Assembly (NCBI GenBank): GCA_046349395.1
Contig: JAXMCK010000008.1
Coordinates: 124,001 to 188,000, forward strand
From: JAXMCK01 sp046349395
Lineage (GTDB): Bacteria > Pseudomonadota > Alphaproteobacteria > Geminicoccales > Geminicoccaceae
DNA: 64,000 nt
Reading direction: 5' to 3'
Part shown: piece after piece, positions 52,624 through 61,606 of the stretch
How positions within the stretch are numbered: position 1 is the first letter of the stretch
Layout: each line of letters starts with the position of its first letter
Position numbers and translations under genes: made by a program
Notes under the pieces: model-generated
The model's input: the letters and a program-made list of their open reading frames with translations, nothing else
What the model was told of the DNA's origin: nothing
Databases searched by the model: none

Positions 52624-54509
52624 CAGCCGACGAGCCTTGCGACGGCGTAGGCGTCGAGCTCGAGGCTGCCGTCCGAGCCCAGCGCCGAGGACTGGAAGCC
52701 ACTGCCGCCGCCGGCCAGCACCTCGACGCGGGGGCTGCGCAGGCCGGCCACGCCGACCGTGAGCGGCTCGCCGGTCAGGTTGGCGATCCACAGGCTTGTG
52801 ACGCCCCCGGTCTTGGCGGCGGCGGCCAGCACGCGCTGCGGGTCGGAGGAGGCGGTCTGCACGACTGCGGCACCGGCCAGTGCGGCGAAGCCCTTGATGA
52901 CGTGGAAACTGGTGGTGGGCCTGCCGTCCTGGACGATGCCGAAGAAGCCGGCCGGAGCCAGTAGGGTGACGGAGTCGAGGCCGCCCTGAACCGCGCGTGC
53001 CAGATAGCCCGTCGCCCAGGCGGCACCGAACTGGGCACCGCAGCGCGGGTCGTCAGTGACCATGGTGCGCTTCAGGCGGTCGGGATTGGGCGAGGTCGAA
53101 GCACCGTAGGGGTTGAAGGCCATGCCGATATTGGCCGGACCGACATGGTAGGCCTTGCCGCCGGCGAAGGCGCGGGTCGAGCGGAAGACGTGGGGGAGGC
53201 TCTCCAGGGTCTCCATCACGGAAAGGTCGTCCGCCGCGTGGACGACGGCGGCGGTGGCGTGCTGCACGAAGTCGAGATGCTCGACCGGCGGGCGGCGCCG
53301 GTTCATCTCCGTGAAGTAGCTGAACATGCCGCCGCCGAGACGCACGCCCGGGAAGGCGGCGCGGGCGGCGGCGTAGACCTCGTTCAGCGGAGCCGAGGCC
53401 GGCCGGTCGACCGAGGGTGGGTAGGAGTGCAGGTCCGTCTCGGTCGTGACGACGATGGCGGCCGGACTGAGGCCTGCTGAGTGTGCGGCGACCGCGACAA
53501 GGTCCAGCTCGACGGCCGGGGGTGCTTTGCCGGCGAGCACGATCTCGAGGACCGGCGCCGCGTTCAGCGCCGTGGCCAGCTTTGCGGCCTTGCGCAGGAC
53601 GCCAGGGAGATCCTTGTCGTTGGAGGCGATCCGGATCGCCAGGGACTGGACGCCGGCCTCCCTCGCCTTCCCAGCCGCGGCGAGGCAGGCGTCGAGCTCG
53701 TGCGGCATGACGGCGAGGCCCAGGGTCGGCATCCGGGCCCCGGTCCGGTCGCCGACGGTGACGGCCGGCGTGGCGGAAGACGAGGTACCGGACAGCGTCG
53801 AGGCGGCGGGCTCGAAGGTGAGACTGATCGTCTGCTGGATCCGCTCACCCTTCGGCACCGTGTACGGCCAGGGCAGTGCGAGCGGGCGGAAATAGGTCTT
53901 GAACGAGGCGTCCAGCCAGTTGCGGTGGTCCTCGGTCTCCCAGGCCCCCCCCTTCATCCGGCAGGTGGCCTTCACGCCCGGGACCGGCTCGTGGGTCATC
54001 GCGCGAATGTCGAAGAAGGACTGGATCGGGTCGATGAGATCGGGGAACGCCGTCTCGTCGACACTGCCGTCGGTGTGCTCGATCCGGACCGGGCAGCCCA
54101 CGACACCCTCCAGCGGGTGCAGCATGATGAAGCCGGTGCGGCAGGTGACGAAGTCCTGATCGGGGGTCGCGTCGGCAGTGAAGGTGACCCCCTTCTGCGC
54201 CGAGCCTTCGATGCGGGCGTTCCAGACCAGGGTCTGGCCGTCCGATGGCGTCGCGCCGTGCGCGGAGAAGCTGACGGTGAAGCCGTCAGCGCGCTGGTCG
54301 ATCTTCATGTCGCGAAGATCCGGCACGACGGTCGCCCAGTTGCGGTCGCGGATCAGGAAGTAGATGCCGCGGATGACTTCCACGCCCTGTAGCCGGATGC
54401 TGCGGAGCGCACCGCCGGAGAGGGTCGCTTCCAGCGGGCCCGCCGTCAGGCGGACCTCGTCCGGCAGCGGCTCGGTGGTGCCGTAGAGCGCCAGCAGGCG
54501 ATCGCTCAT
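52623..54509 (-). CDS. D-apionate-lactonase-like protein (ApnL family)
   Basis: 628 aa soluble protein. An N-terminal beta domain (GPLEATLSGGALRSIRLQGV, EVIRGIYFLIRDRNWATVVP) is followed by a TIM-barrel-like centre (LGLAVMPHELDACLAAAGKA to FGIVQDGRPTTSFHVIKGFA) and a small C-terminal beta domain. From memory this matches proteins annotated as D-apionate lactonase, which hydrolyse a branched sugar lactone; only a weak basis. ATG 54509 (MSDRLLALYGTTEPLPDEV) follows GGGAGAGAGG and overlaps the GntR stop by 4 bp. The surrounding genes are not the published apiose operon, so another lactone or ester may be the substrate. Confidence 0.6.
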   Translation of the reverse strand: MSDRLLALYGTTEPLPDEVRLTAGPLEATLSGGALRSIRLQGVEVIRGIYFLIRDRNWATVVPDLRDMKIDQRADGFTVSFSAHGATPSDGQTLVWNARIEGSAQKGVTFTADATPDQDFVTCRTGFIMLHPLEGVVGCPVRIEHTDGSVDETAFPDLIDPIQSFFDIRAMTHEPVPGVKATCRMKGGAWETEDHRNWLDASFKTYFRPLALPWPYTVPKGERIQQTISLTFEPAASTLSGTSSSATPAVTVGDRTGARMPTLGLAVMPHELDACLAAAGKAREAGVQSLAIRIASNDKDLPGVLRKAAKLATALNAAPVLEIVLAGKAPPAVELDLVAVAAHSAGLSPAAIVVTTETDLHSYPPSVDRPASAPLNEVYAAARAAFPGVRLGGGMFSYFTEMNRRRPPVEHLDFVQHATAAVVHAADDLSVMETLESLPHVFRSTRAFAGGKAYHVGPANIGMAFNPYGASTSPNPDRLKRTMVTDDPRCGAQFGAAWATGYLARAVQGGLDSVTLLAPAGFFGIVQDGRPTTSFHVIKGFAALAGAAVVQTASSDPQRVLAAAAKTGGVTSLWIANLTGEPLTVGVAGLRSPRVEVLAGGGSGFQSSALGSDGSLELDAYAVARLVG

Positions 54510-55390
54510 ACCCTCTCTCCCTGCAACTCGCGCTGCTTGCGGCGCGATGTCGATGTCTTGCCGCCCTGGGCCGTCCGAGCGATGCCGAACGAGGCTTCCC
54601 AAAGGGCCTTGTTCTCAAGCTCGATCTGGCGGGCGACGTCCTGCGTGACCTCGCGCATGATCGAATCGGCGAGCCGCTTCGCCTCGTCGTAGAGACGGCT
54701 GATCAGCCGGAGGTGGCTCGCCATCTCGTGGAAGGCGCGGGCAGGATCGCGGGCCGCCACCGCCTCGTAGATGGCGGTGTGGTCGCGCACACTGAGCCTG
54801 TCGGCGTCCGTCATGTGGATCGTCGTCGTGCGCTGGTCGAACAGCCACTCCGTCAGGACGTCGTGCATGCCGTCGAAGATCGGGTTGCGCGCGATCCGCG
54901 TCAGCTCGTGATGGAAGGCGACGTCGGTGCGGACGAACTGCGCGGCATTGCCCAGTGCCGCCACATTGGCGTCGAGGGCCGCCTTGAGCTGGACGATATC
55001 CTCGTCGGTGGCGACCTGGGCGGCGTTCCAGGCGAGACCCGACTCGAACAGCAGGCGCACTTGCTCCAGGCTCTTCTGGCCCTGGGGCGCGCCGGCGAAG
55101 CCCTTCGCCATGTCGGCCAGCTGGCCGACGAGGAAGCTGGAGGTGGGGGCCGTGACCCGGGCGCGCGTGCCACTCAGGGTCTCTACGTGACCGCGCTGCT
55201 GGAGCATGAACAGCGCCTCGCGCACCGCGGGTCGCCCGACGCCGAAGCGCTCCATCAGCTCCTTCTCGGTCGGCAGCTGGTCGCCGACCGCGAACTCGCC
55301 GTCGGTGATGGCCGACTCCAACCGGTCGGCCACCTCGTGGGCGCGCTTGCGCCGGCCGGCGGGCAACTCGCGTCGCGGTGCCGTGGTCAC
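54506..55390 (-). CDS. GntR-family regulator, FCD (FadR) subfamily
   Basis: 294 aa. The N-terminal winged helix (LPTEKELMERFGVGRPAVRE, ALFMLQQRGHVETL) is followed by an all-helical FCD ligand domain with its metal-binding set: Asp/His in RTDVAFHHELTRIARNP, His in SVRDHTAIYEAV and His in FHEMASHLRLISRL. GTG 55390 overlaps the upstream permease stop by 4 bp, so it is translated with the operon it probably controls. FCD regulators typically sense sugar acids, lactate-like acids or amino-acid-derived acids. Candidate sites lie at 58221-58251. Confidence 0.87.
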   Translation of the reverse strand: MTTAPRRELPAGRRKRAHEVADRLESAITDGEFAVGDQLPTEKELMERFGVGRPAVREALFMLQQRGHVETLSGTRARVTAPTSSFLVGQLADMAKGFAGAPQGQKSLEQVRLLFESGLAWNAAQVATDEDIVQLKAALDANVAALGNAAQFVRTDVAFHHELTRIARNPIFDGMHDVLTEWLFDQRTTTIHMTDADRLSVRDHTAIYEAVAARDPARAFHEMASHLRLISRLYDEAKRLADSIMREVTQDVARQIELENKALWEASFGIARTAQGGKTSTSRRKQRELQGERV

Positions 55391-56169
55391 GCGACCTGGG
55401 CCCGGTAGCGGGTGAGGTAGAGGGCCGCCAGCGTCGAGCAGATGCTGAGCATGATCAGCATCGTGCCGATGGCGTTCGTCATCGGCGTGACGCTCGTGCG
55501 CAGCGTGCTCATGACGACGAGCGGCAGCGTGTTGCCGCCGCCGATGGTGAAGGTGGTGAGCACGAAGTCGTCGATCGAGAGGGCTGTCGCCATCAAGGCG
55601 GCACCGATCACCACGGGGCGGATCACCGGGAGGGTGACGTCCCGGAAGGCGCGGCCGGGCGAGGCGCCGAGGTCGCGGGCGGAGTCGACGATGCGGAAGT
55701 CGAAGCTGGAAAGGCGCGCATAGACGACGATGACGACGAAGGGCAGCGCGAACAGGAGGTGGCTCAGCACCACCGTCGAGAGGCCGAGCTTCAGATTCAG
55801 GAAGATGTACCAGACGAGCAGGGCCACCGCGAGGACGAGGGGTGGCAACATCAGCGGGACGGAGAGGATGGCGATGCCGAGGCGGGCCCGGTTGGCCGGG
55901 AGGGCGGCGAGCCCGAGTGCTGCGGCAGTGCCGATGAGGGCGGCCAGGAGGCCGACCGAGATGCCGATCAGGAGGCTGTTAAGCAGGGCGGCGGGGAACG
56001 GCCCGAACTCCAGCATGGCCTGCCACCAGCGGAGCGACAGGCCCGTGATCGGAAAGTTCGAGACGGCACGGTCGGTGAAGGCGAAGAGGACGACGAGGAT
56101 GATCGGGGCGATAAGGAAGGCGACGACAAGCGTCCCCAGACCGGCCCAGAGAAGGTTGTAGCGCCTCAT
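55387..56169 (-). CDS. PotC-like ABC transporter permease
   Basis: 260 aa permease of the spermidine/putrescine (PotC) type. EAA-like loop VDSARDLGASPGRAFRDVTLP. ATG 56169 overlaps the PotB-like stop by 4 bp. It precedes the GntR gene. The ATP-binding partner is the PotA-like gene at 59067 on the opposite strand. Confidence 0.87.
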   Translation of the reverse strand: MRRYNLLWAGLGTLVVAFLIAPIILVVLFAFTDRAVSNFPITGLSLRWWQAMLEFGPFPAALLNSLLIGISVGLLAALIGTAAALGLAALPANRARLGIAILSVPLMLPPLVLAVALLVWYIFLNLKLGLSTVVLSHLLFALPFVVIVVYARLSSFDFRIVDSARDLGASPGRAFRDVTLPVIRPVVIGAALMATALSIDDFVLTTFTIGGGNTLPLVVMSTLRTSVTPMTNAIGTMLIMLSICSTLAALYLTRYRAQVA

Positions 56170-57005
56170 GCCGGGCGACCGATGCGGCCGACGAGGGCGT
56201 TGACGAGGATCAGCACCACGAGCGCGCAGGCCAGGATCGAGAAGCTCATCGCGGCCCCCAATGGCCAGTTGAAGAAGGTGCCGAATTGGGGGGCGATGAG
56301 CTGGCCGACCATCGACATCTTGCCGCCGACGAGCATGGGCGTGAAGTAATCGCCGACCGAGATCATGAAGCACAAGGCGAAGGCGGCCATGATGCCGTTC
56401 TGCGCGCGGGGGATGATGACGTCGCGCAGCACGACCCAGCCGCTGGCGCCGAGGTCACGGGCCGACTCCACTTCGGCATCGCCGATGCCGCGTAGAGCGG
56501 CGACCATCGGCAGAATGGCGAAGGGCAGCAGGAAATGGGACAGCGTCAGGACGACGGCGAAGGGGCTGTAGAGCATCGCAGCGACGGGCTGGTCGACGAT
56601 CCCGGCCCAAAGTAGTGCCGAGTTGATGGCACCATCAGAGCCCAGCATCGTCTTCCAGGCGTAGATCTTCATCAGGTAACCGCCGAAGAGCGTCACCAAC
56701 GCGATGAAGAGCAGCGCGTCGCCGAGCTTGCCGGCGCGGAAGCGGATGATCCAAGCGTAGAGAAAGCCGATGATGGTGGTCGCCAGGGCGATGGCGAAGG
56801 CGAGGCCCAGCGTGCGCAGGCCCGACATGGCGTGCGTGGTGAAGGCCGTCGCGTAGTTCTTCAGCGTGAGGATCGGCGCCAGCTTGAACGACTTCACCGA
56901 CCAGAAGCTGATCAGGAAGAAGTACGCACCCGACGCCAGGAATAGGAAGACGTAGAGGAGGCCGGCCGGCAGGAGCAGGAGCCAGCGTGCGATCGGTCCG
57001 GGCAT
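56166..57005 (-). CDS. PotB-like ABC transporter permease
   Basis: 279 aa permease; EAA-like loop VESARDLGASGWVVLRDVIIP. It starts 21 bases after the binding-protein stop and overlaps the PotC-like gene by 4 bp. Confidence 0.87.
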   Translation of the reverse strand: MPGPIARWLLLLPAGLLYVFLFLASGAYFFLISFWSVKSFKLAPILTLKNYATAFTTHAMSGLRTLGLAFAIALATTIIGFLYAWIIRFRAGKLGDALLFIALVTLFGGYLMKIYAWKTMLGSDGAINSALLWAGIVDQPVAAMLYSPFAVVLTLSHFLLPFAILPMVAALRGIGDAEVESARDLGASGWVVLRDVIIPRAQNGIMAAFALCFMISVGDYFTPMLVGGKMSMVGQLIAPQFGTFFNWPLGAAMSFSILACALVVLILVNALVGRIGRPA

Positions 57006-57026
57006 GTCGTCCGGCCTCGCTCCAGG

Positions 57027-58145
57027 TCAGGCGCTGAGCACTTCCTGCCAGGCGGCGAGCCACTCCGGCCAGGAGGCGATGTTGCCGTCACTCTCCGACG
57101 GCGCCATCGGGTAGAAGCGGCAGAGCTTCGCGAAACCTTCGATGTCCTTGTAGGGGTACATCGTGGCGGCGGGTCCGGTCAGGGCGGCCACGGCCTCGTC
57201 GGTGATGACGGCGTAGTTGTTCTTGGTCAGCTCGATCTGGGCGCCGACGGTCAGCATCTGGTTCGCCATCGCGTGCGCCAGATCCGGGTGCGGTGCCTGG
57301 GCCGGAATGACGTAGCTGTCGATGAAGCCGAAGCAGCCTTCCTTCGGGTACATGTAAGCGAGCTTCGCCTTCTCGGCGACGATGGCCGGCAGCCATTCGG
57401 CACCGCCCAGCGTCATCACCACCTCGCCGCGTGCCATGGCGTCCGCCGCCTCGCCATAGGAGGGGAAGATGGCGCGGGCATGGTCCTTCTTGAGAGTGAT
57501 GATGTAATTCTTCACCTCTTCGAGCTTCGCTGGGCTGATCAAGGACGCGTTCTCGGCCCCGTTCACCATGATCGATGCCGTCAGCATCATGCCGACCGCA
57601 TCATCCATGATCGCGATCTTGCCCTTGTACTCGGGCTTCAGGAGATCGAACCAGGAGGTGGGGGTCAGCACAGCCGGGTCGTAGACCATCGGCCCGCCGC
57701 CCCAGGTGTGCGGGACGGACCAATGCACGCCGTCGACGTAGAGGTTCGAATCCTCGCGGGCAAACTGGAAGACCTTCGGCAGGTTCGGGACCTTGTCCGT
57801 GTCGATCTTCTGGATCAGCCCGGCTTCGCGCAGGCCTGGAACGTAGCCCATGTAAGGGGTGACGATGTCGATCGGGGCCTGGGCGGCAAGCTTGGTGACG
57901 ATCTCGTCGTTGTTGGCGAGATAGGTGGCGGCGAGTTCGATTCCGTTCTTCTCGAGGAAGCCGTCGGCGGTCAGCGGGTTGTCGTAGCCTTGCCAGCCCA
58001 GCCAGTTCACCTGCGTCGCGGCGAAGGCGTTCTTCGGCAGACCCGCCGCCAGGAGCCCTCCTCCTGCCAGTGCCGCGGCACTCTTCAGCATCTCGCGACG
58101 CGAGCGCAGGGCGAGACTCGAGGTCTGCAGGAGGTTCGGCTGCAT
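57027..58145 (-). CDS. PotD-like ABC transporter substrate-binding protein (Tat signal)
   Basis: 372 aa, spermidine/putrescine-type binding fold. The N-terminus RSRREMLKSAAALAGGGLLA is a twin-arginine signal. The mature start is near ATQVNWLGWQGYDNPLTADG. GGAAGGAAG precedes ATG 58145. First gene of the leftward operon, divergent from the SDR/PotA-like operon. The PotD fold binds polyamines, but many relatives bind other cationic or small molecules, so spermidine should not be assumed. Confidence 0.85.
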   Translation of the reverse strand: MQPNLLQTSSLALRSRREMLKSAAALAGGGLLAAGLPKNAFAATQVNWLGWQGYDNPLTADGFLEKNGIELAATYLANNDEIVTKLAAQAPIDIVTPYMGYVPGLREAGLIQKIDTDKVPNLPKVFQFAREDSNLYVDGVHWSVPHTWGGGPMVYDPAVLTPTSWFDLLKPEYKGKIAIMDDAVGMMLTASIMVNGAENASLISPAKLEEVKNYIITLKKDHARAIFPSYGEAADAMARGEVVMTLGGAEWLPAIVAEKAKLAYMYPKEGCFGFIDSYVIPAQAPHPDLAHAMANQMLTVGAQIELTKNNYAVITDEAVAALTGPAATMYPYKDIEGFAKLCRFYPMAPSESDGNIASWPEWLAAWQEVLSA

Positions 58146-58220
58146 GGCGCTTCCTTCCGTTGGTGCCGGCCTGTGGTTGTGCGGCTTCGGATTCCCCGAC
58201 CTTAGAAGTCCGAGAGAGGA

Positions 58221-58251
58221 GACAAACTGTCAATAGGTTCGATGCATTGAC
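58221..58251. promoter_or_regulatory. Overlapping dyads between divergent operons (GntR-type site candidates)
   Basis: GACA-AAC-TGTC (58221-58231) has the 4-N3-4 geometry used by FadR-type regulators. GTCAAT (58229-58234) and ATTGAC (58246-58251) form a second dyad spaced by 11 bases. The arms of the second dyad carry TTGAC on each strand; TTGACC (58248-58253) with CATCAT 17 bases on could be a promoter for the rightward operon. The GntR protein at 54506 is the obvious candidate binder. Confidence 0.4.
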
Positions 58252-58304
58252 CACGCTGAGCGGAAACCGCATCATCGACGCCGTACCGCCGCGGGAGGGA
58301 GCGC

Positions 58305-59060
58305 ATGCCGGGTCGCCTCGATGGCAAGGTCGCGATCGTCATCGGCGGTGCCAAGGGTGTGGGCTCCAGGGTCGTCGAGGTGTTCGCCCGCGAAGGTGCG
58401 CGCGTCGTGCTGGCCGACATCGACGACAAGGCCGGTGCCGCGATGGCCGCTCGCCACGGTGCCACCTACGTGCACGCCGACACCGCGTGGAAGCCCGACA
58501 TGCAGGCGCTGGCCGCACGAACGGTCGACCGGTTCGGGCGGATCGACGTGCTGGCGCACATCGCCGGCATCTGCCCGCGAGGTCCGATCGAGACGCTGGA
58601 CGAGACCGACTGGGACAGGACGCTCGCGGTGAACCTGAAAGGTGCGTTCCTGGCGGTGCAGGCCTGCTTTCCGACCATGCGCCGGCAGAGCTACGGACGC
58701 ATCGTGTTCACGGGCTCGATCACCGGCCCTCATGTGACCTGGCCCGACCATGGCCACTATGCGTCCAGCAAAGCCGGTCTCGTCGGACTCGCACGTTCGG
58801 TGGCGCTGGAAGGTGCCCCGTTCGGGATCACCTGCAACGTCGTCGAACCCGGCAATGTCGAGACCGAGACGGTGCGCGCCACGCACGGCGAAGGGCATCT
58901 CAGGACGATGGCCGCGGCGGTGCCGATCGGGCGCCTCGCCCAGCCGGTCGATGTCGGCGAGAGCATGGCCTTTCTCTGCTCGGATGCCGCCGCCTACGTC
59001 ACCGGGACGACACTGGTGCTGGACGGCGGCCAGATCCTTCCCGAGGCGAGGATGGGCTGA
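58305..59060 (+). CDS. Short-chain dehydrogenase/reductase
   Basis: 251 aa classical SDR. The cofactor loop IGGAKGVGS (13-21) replaces TGxxxGxG; the catalytic set Ser138, Tyr152 and Lys156 is seen in FTGSITG and HYASSKAG. NNAG is changed to AHIAG. It starts the rightward operon, 6 bases before the PotA-like ATPase gene. NAD preference is likely (Asp39 after the second strand in VVLADIDDKAG). It probably oxidises a hydroxyl of the imported compound. Confidence 0.88.
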   Translation: MPGRLDGKVAIVIGGAKGVGSRVVEVFAREGARVVLADIDDKAGAAMAARHGATYVHADTAWKPDMQALAARTVDRFGRIDVLAHIAGICPRGPIETLDETDWDRTLAVNLKGAFLAVQACFPTMRRQSYGRIVFTGSITGPHVTWPDHGHYASSKAGLVGLARSVALEGAPFGITCNVVEPGNVETETVRATHGEGHLRTMAAAVPIGRLAQPVDVGESMAFLCSDAAAYVTGTTLVLDGGQILPEARMG

Positions 59061-59066
59061 GCGGCC

Positions 59067-60098
59067 GTGGCCCATGTCCGCCTGCAGGGTGTCACCAAGC
59101 GCTTCGGCGAGTTCGTCGCCGTGCATCCTCTCGACCTCGAGATCCAGAACGGCGACTTCCTCGCCATCCTGGGCCCGTCCGGCTGCGGCAAGACCACCCT
59201 GCTGCGGATGATCGGCGGCTTCGAGCGGCCCAGCGGCGGCAAGATCGAAATCGGCGGGAAGGACGTCACCTACGTCCCGCCCGAGTCCCGCCCCACCAAT
59301 CTCGTCTTCCAGGGCTACGGCCTCTTTCCGCACATGAACGTGCGCCAGAACGTCGGCTACGGGCTGCGGCTGCGGAAAACGCCGGCGGACGAGCTGCGGT
59401 CCAAGGTCGACGAGATCCTCCGCCTCGTGCACCTTGAGAACTTCGCCGAGCGGCCTGTGCAGCAGCTTTCAGGCGGGCAGCAGCAGCGCGTGGCCCTGGC
59501 CCGGGCACTGGTGCTGAAGCCGGCGGTGCTGCTGCTCGACGAGCCCTTGGGGGCGCTGGACCTCAAGCTGCGCAAGGCGATGCAGGACGAGTTGCGCCGG
59601 CTGCATAGGACCATCGGCGGCACCTTCGTGTTCGTGACGCACGACCAGGAAGAAGCACTGGGCCTCGCCAGCCACATCGCCGTGATGGAGGCGGGCCGGG
59701 TCGTGCAGTACGGCGATCCCGAAGAGATCTACAAGCACCCGAAGACGCGCTTCGTCTCGACCTTCCTCGGCGATGCGAACGTGCTGGACGGCCAGCGCCG
59801 CGGCGGCGAGGTGCGCTTGAACGCCGGTGCGGTCCTGGCGGCACCGGGCCCGGACGGGGCCGTCAGCCTCGTCCTGCGGCCGGAGGCGATCGAAACCTCG
59901 GCGAACGGGCGGATGTCGGGCGAGGTCGTCGACCGGGTGTTCCTCGGTGCCTTCACACGCCTGCTGGTCCGGCTGGACGACGGCTCGGAGATCCAGGTGC
60001 ACCGGCCCGAGCCGCAGGAAGCGCCATTGCCGGAACCGGGAGCGCGGGTCGGCCTGACCTGGCGGGACGAAGATGCGAGGCTGCTCGATGCGACGTGA
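59067..60098 (+). CDS. PotA-like ABC transporter ATP-binding protein
   Basis: 343 aa, GTG start at 59067. Walker A GPSGCGKTTLLRMIGG, signature LSGGQQQRVALARALV, Walker B VLLLDEPLGALDLKLR and H-loop FVTHDQEEALGLASH, with a C-terminal TOBE region (SLVLRPEAIE). It completes the PotBCD-like system transcribed leftward from the same intergenic region. The stop overlaps the next gene's start region. Confidence 0.9.
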   Translation: MAHVRLQGVTKRFGEFVAVHPLDLEIQNGDFLAILGPSGCGKTTLLRMIGGFERPSGGKIEIGGKDVTYVPPESRPTNLVFQGYGLFPHMNVRQNVGYGLRLRKTPADELRSKVDEILRLVHLENFAERPVQQLSGGQQQRVALARALVLKPAVLLLDEPLGALDLKLRKAMQDELRRLHRTIGGTFVFVTHDQEEALGLASHIAVMEAGRVVQYGDPEEIYKHPKTRFVSTFLGDANVLDGQRRGGEVRLNAGAVLAAPGPDGAVSLVLRPEAIETSANGRMSGEVVDRVFLGAFTRLLVRLDDGSEIQVHRPEPQEAPLPEPGARVGLTWRDEDARLLDAT

Positions 60099-61179
60099 CG
60101 CGGTACCCACCCCTTCCCTCGTCCTCGACCTCGACGCGTTGGAGCGCAACGTCGCTACCATGGTGGCACGGGCGAAGGAGGCGGGCGTCGGTCTGCGCTG
60201 CCACGCGAAGTCGCACAAGTCCGTCGATGTCGCCCGCCTGCTGCGGCGGGCCGGGGCGCTGGGTCCCGCCTGCGCCACGATCCAGGAAGCCGAGACGATG
60301 GCGGCGGGCGGGTTGGACGGCATCCTGATCACGTCGCCGATGGTCACGCCCGACGCGCTGGAGAAGGTGGAGAAGCTCCTGCTGCGCGGGGCCGATCTGC
60401 TGCTCGTCGTCGACGATCCGGCCAATCTGGATGCGTTGGGGGCGCTCGCGGACGCAATCGGCCGGACGCTGAAGCTCATCGTCGAGTTGGACGTGGGGGT
60501 CGGGCGCACGGGCTGCCGGGACATCGCGGGTGCGGTCGACCTCGCCGAGCGGATCGACGGCGATCCGCGGTTCGAGTTCGCCGGCATCCAGGCCTATTGG
60601 GGACATCTGCAGCAGGTGGTGCCGATCGAGGATCGTGTGCGGCGCGTGCAGGAGCAGGTGGAGCGGACGCGCGAGCTGATCGAGGCGCTCAAGAAAGCCG
60701 GACGGCCGCCGCGGATCGTGACCGGCAGCGGGACGGGAACGAGCTGGATCGACTCCGCGTCGGGGATCTTCACCGAGCTGCAGCCCGGCTCGTTCCTCTT
60801 TCTCGACTCCTGCTATGGGACCGTGCCCATCACGCCGGACGGGAAGAACCCGTTCGAGCCGTCGCTCTTCGTCGCCGCGGGCGTGGTGAGCGCAAATCAT
60901 CCCGGGCGGGCTGTGACGAACGCGGGCTGGAAGGCGCTGGCGGCGGACTCCGGCAAGCCGGTGCCAAAGCGTGGAGCGCCGCAGGGTGCCACCTACCGGT
61001 TCATGGGCGACGAGCACGGTGCGGTTGAGCACGAGGCGGGGTCCCTGCCCGGCCCCGGTGCGGTGATCGAACTCCTGACCTCGCACTGCGATCCGACTGT
61101 GAATCTGCACCGGCAGTACCATGTCGTGCGCGGGGATCAGGTGGTCGACATCTGGCCCATCGGGGCACGGGGGTACTGA
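60088..61179 (+). CDS. D-threonine aldolase/DSD1-family PLP enzyme
   Basis: 363 aa from ATG 60088 (ATG 60073 would add 5 residues). Alanine-racemase-like PLP barrel: VPTPSLVLDLDALERNVATM, the PLP-lysine region RCHAKSHKSVDVARL (Lys41) and, near the C-terminus, the metal-binding HCDPTVNLH. His plus Cys at that site is the pattern of DSD1-type D-serine or 3-hydroxyaspartate dehydratases, whereas D-threonine aldolases usually have His plus Asp; both are from memory. It is followed by a RidA protein, which would suit a dehydratase that releases enamines. The substrate is unknown. Confidence 0.82.
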   Translation: MRRDAVPTPSLVLDLDALERNVATMVARAKEAGVGLRCHAKSHKSVDVARLLRRAGALGPACATIQEAETMAAGGLDGILITSPMVTPDALEKVEKLLLRGADLLLVVDDPANLDALGALADAIGRTLKLIVELDVGVGRTGCRDIAGAVDLAERIDGDPRFEFAGIQAYWGHLQQVVPIEDRVRRVQEQVERTRELIEALKKAGRPPRIVTGSGTGTSWIDSASGIFTELQPGSFLFLDSCYGTVPITPDGKNPFEPSLFVAAGVVSANHPGRAVTNAGWKALAADSGKPVPKRGAPQGATYRFMGDEHGAVEHEAGSLPGPGAVIELLTSHCDPTVNLHRQYHVVRGDQVVDIWPIGARGY

Positions 61180-61180
61180 G

Positions 61181-61606
61181 ATGAAGCAGGCGTTCCCGGC
61201 CCATCCCGAGGTGCCGATCAGCAAGGCGATCCGAGCCGGCGACTTCGTCTACACCTCGGCCTACGGGCCCTGGACCTTCGATCCGAAGAAGGTGGTGTTC
61301 GACTCCGATGGGCGCATCCTCGACGACGGCACCGGGCGCAAGGACGTACCCTTCGCCGAGCAGGTGCACCTCACCTTCAAGATGGTGAGCGAGGCGCTGG
61401 CCGTGGCAGGCTGCACTCTCGAGGACGTCGTCGATTGCCAATGCTGGCTGGCCGAGGCGCGCGACTTTGTCGAGTTCAACGAGATCTACAAGACTTACTT
61501 CAAGCACGACCCGCCGGTGCGGTCGGTCTTTCCGATCGGCTTCATGTTCAACTGCAAGGTCGAGATCAAGGTCGTCGCCTATCGGCCGCTGGCGCCCGTA
61601 AAGTGA
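61181..61606 (+). CDS. RidA-family (YjgF/UK114) protein
   Basis: 141 aa. Hallmarks: AGDFVYTSAYGPWTF, FAEQVHLTFKMVSEALAVAG and CTLEDVVDCQCWLAEARDFV, with the FxxY..Y core. RidA proteins hydrolyse enamine/imine intermediates such as 2-aminoacrylate produced by PLP dehydratases. It begins 1 base after the PLP enzyme stop, so they are cotranslated; the GTG of the next gene overlaps its stop by 4 bp. The usual active-site Arg of the RidA subfamily (near 105) appears as HDPPVRSVFPIGF, so deaminase activity is plausible. Confidence 0.85.
   Translation: MKQAFPAHPEVPISKAIRAGDFVYTSAYGPWTFDPKKVVFDSDGRILDDGTGRKDVPFAEQVHLTFKMVSEALAVAGCTLEDVVDCQCWLAEARDFVEFNEIYKTYFKHDPPVRSVFPIGFMFNCKVEIKVVAYRPLAPVK

Noticed and set aside
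57027..58145. Assigning spermidine/putrescine as substrate of the Pot-like transporter
   Set aside because: The PotD fold is used for many ligands and the neighbouring enzymes do not fit polyamine catabolism.
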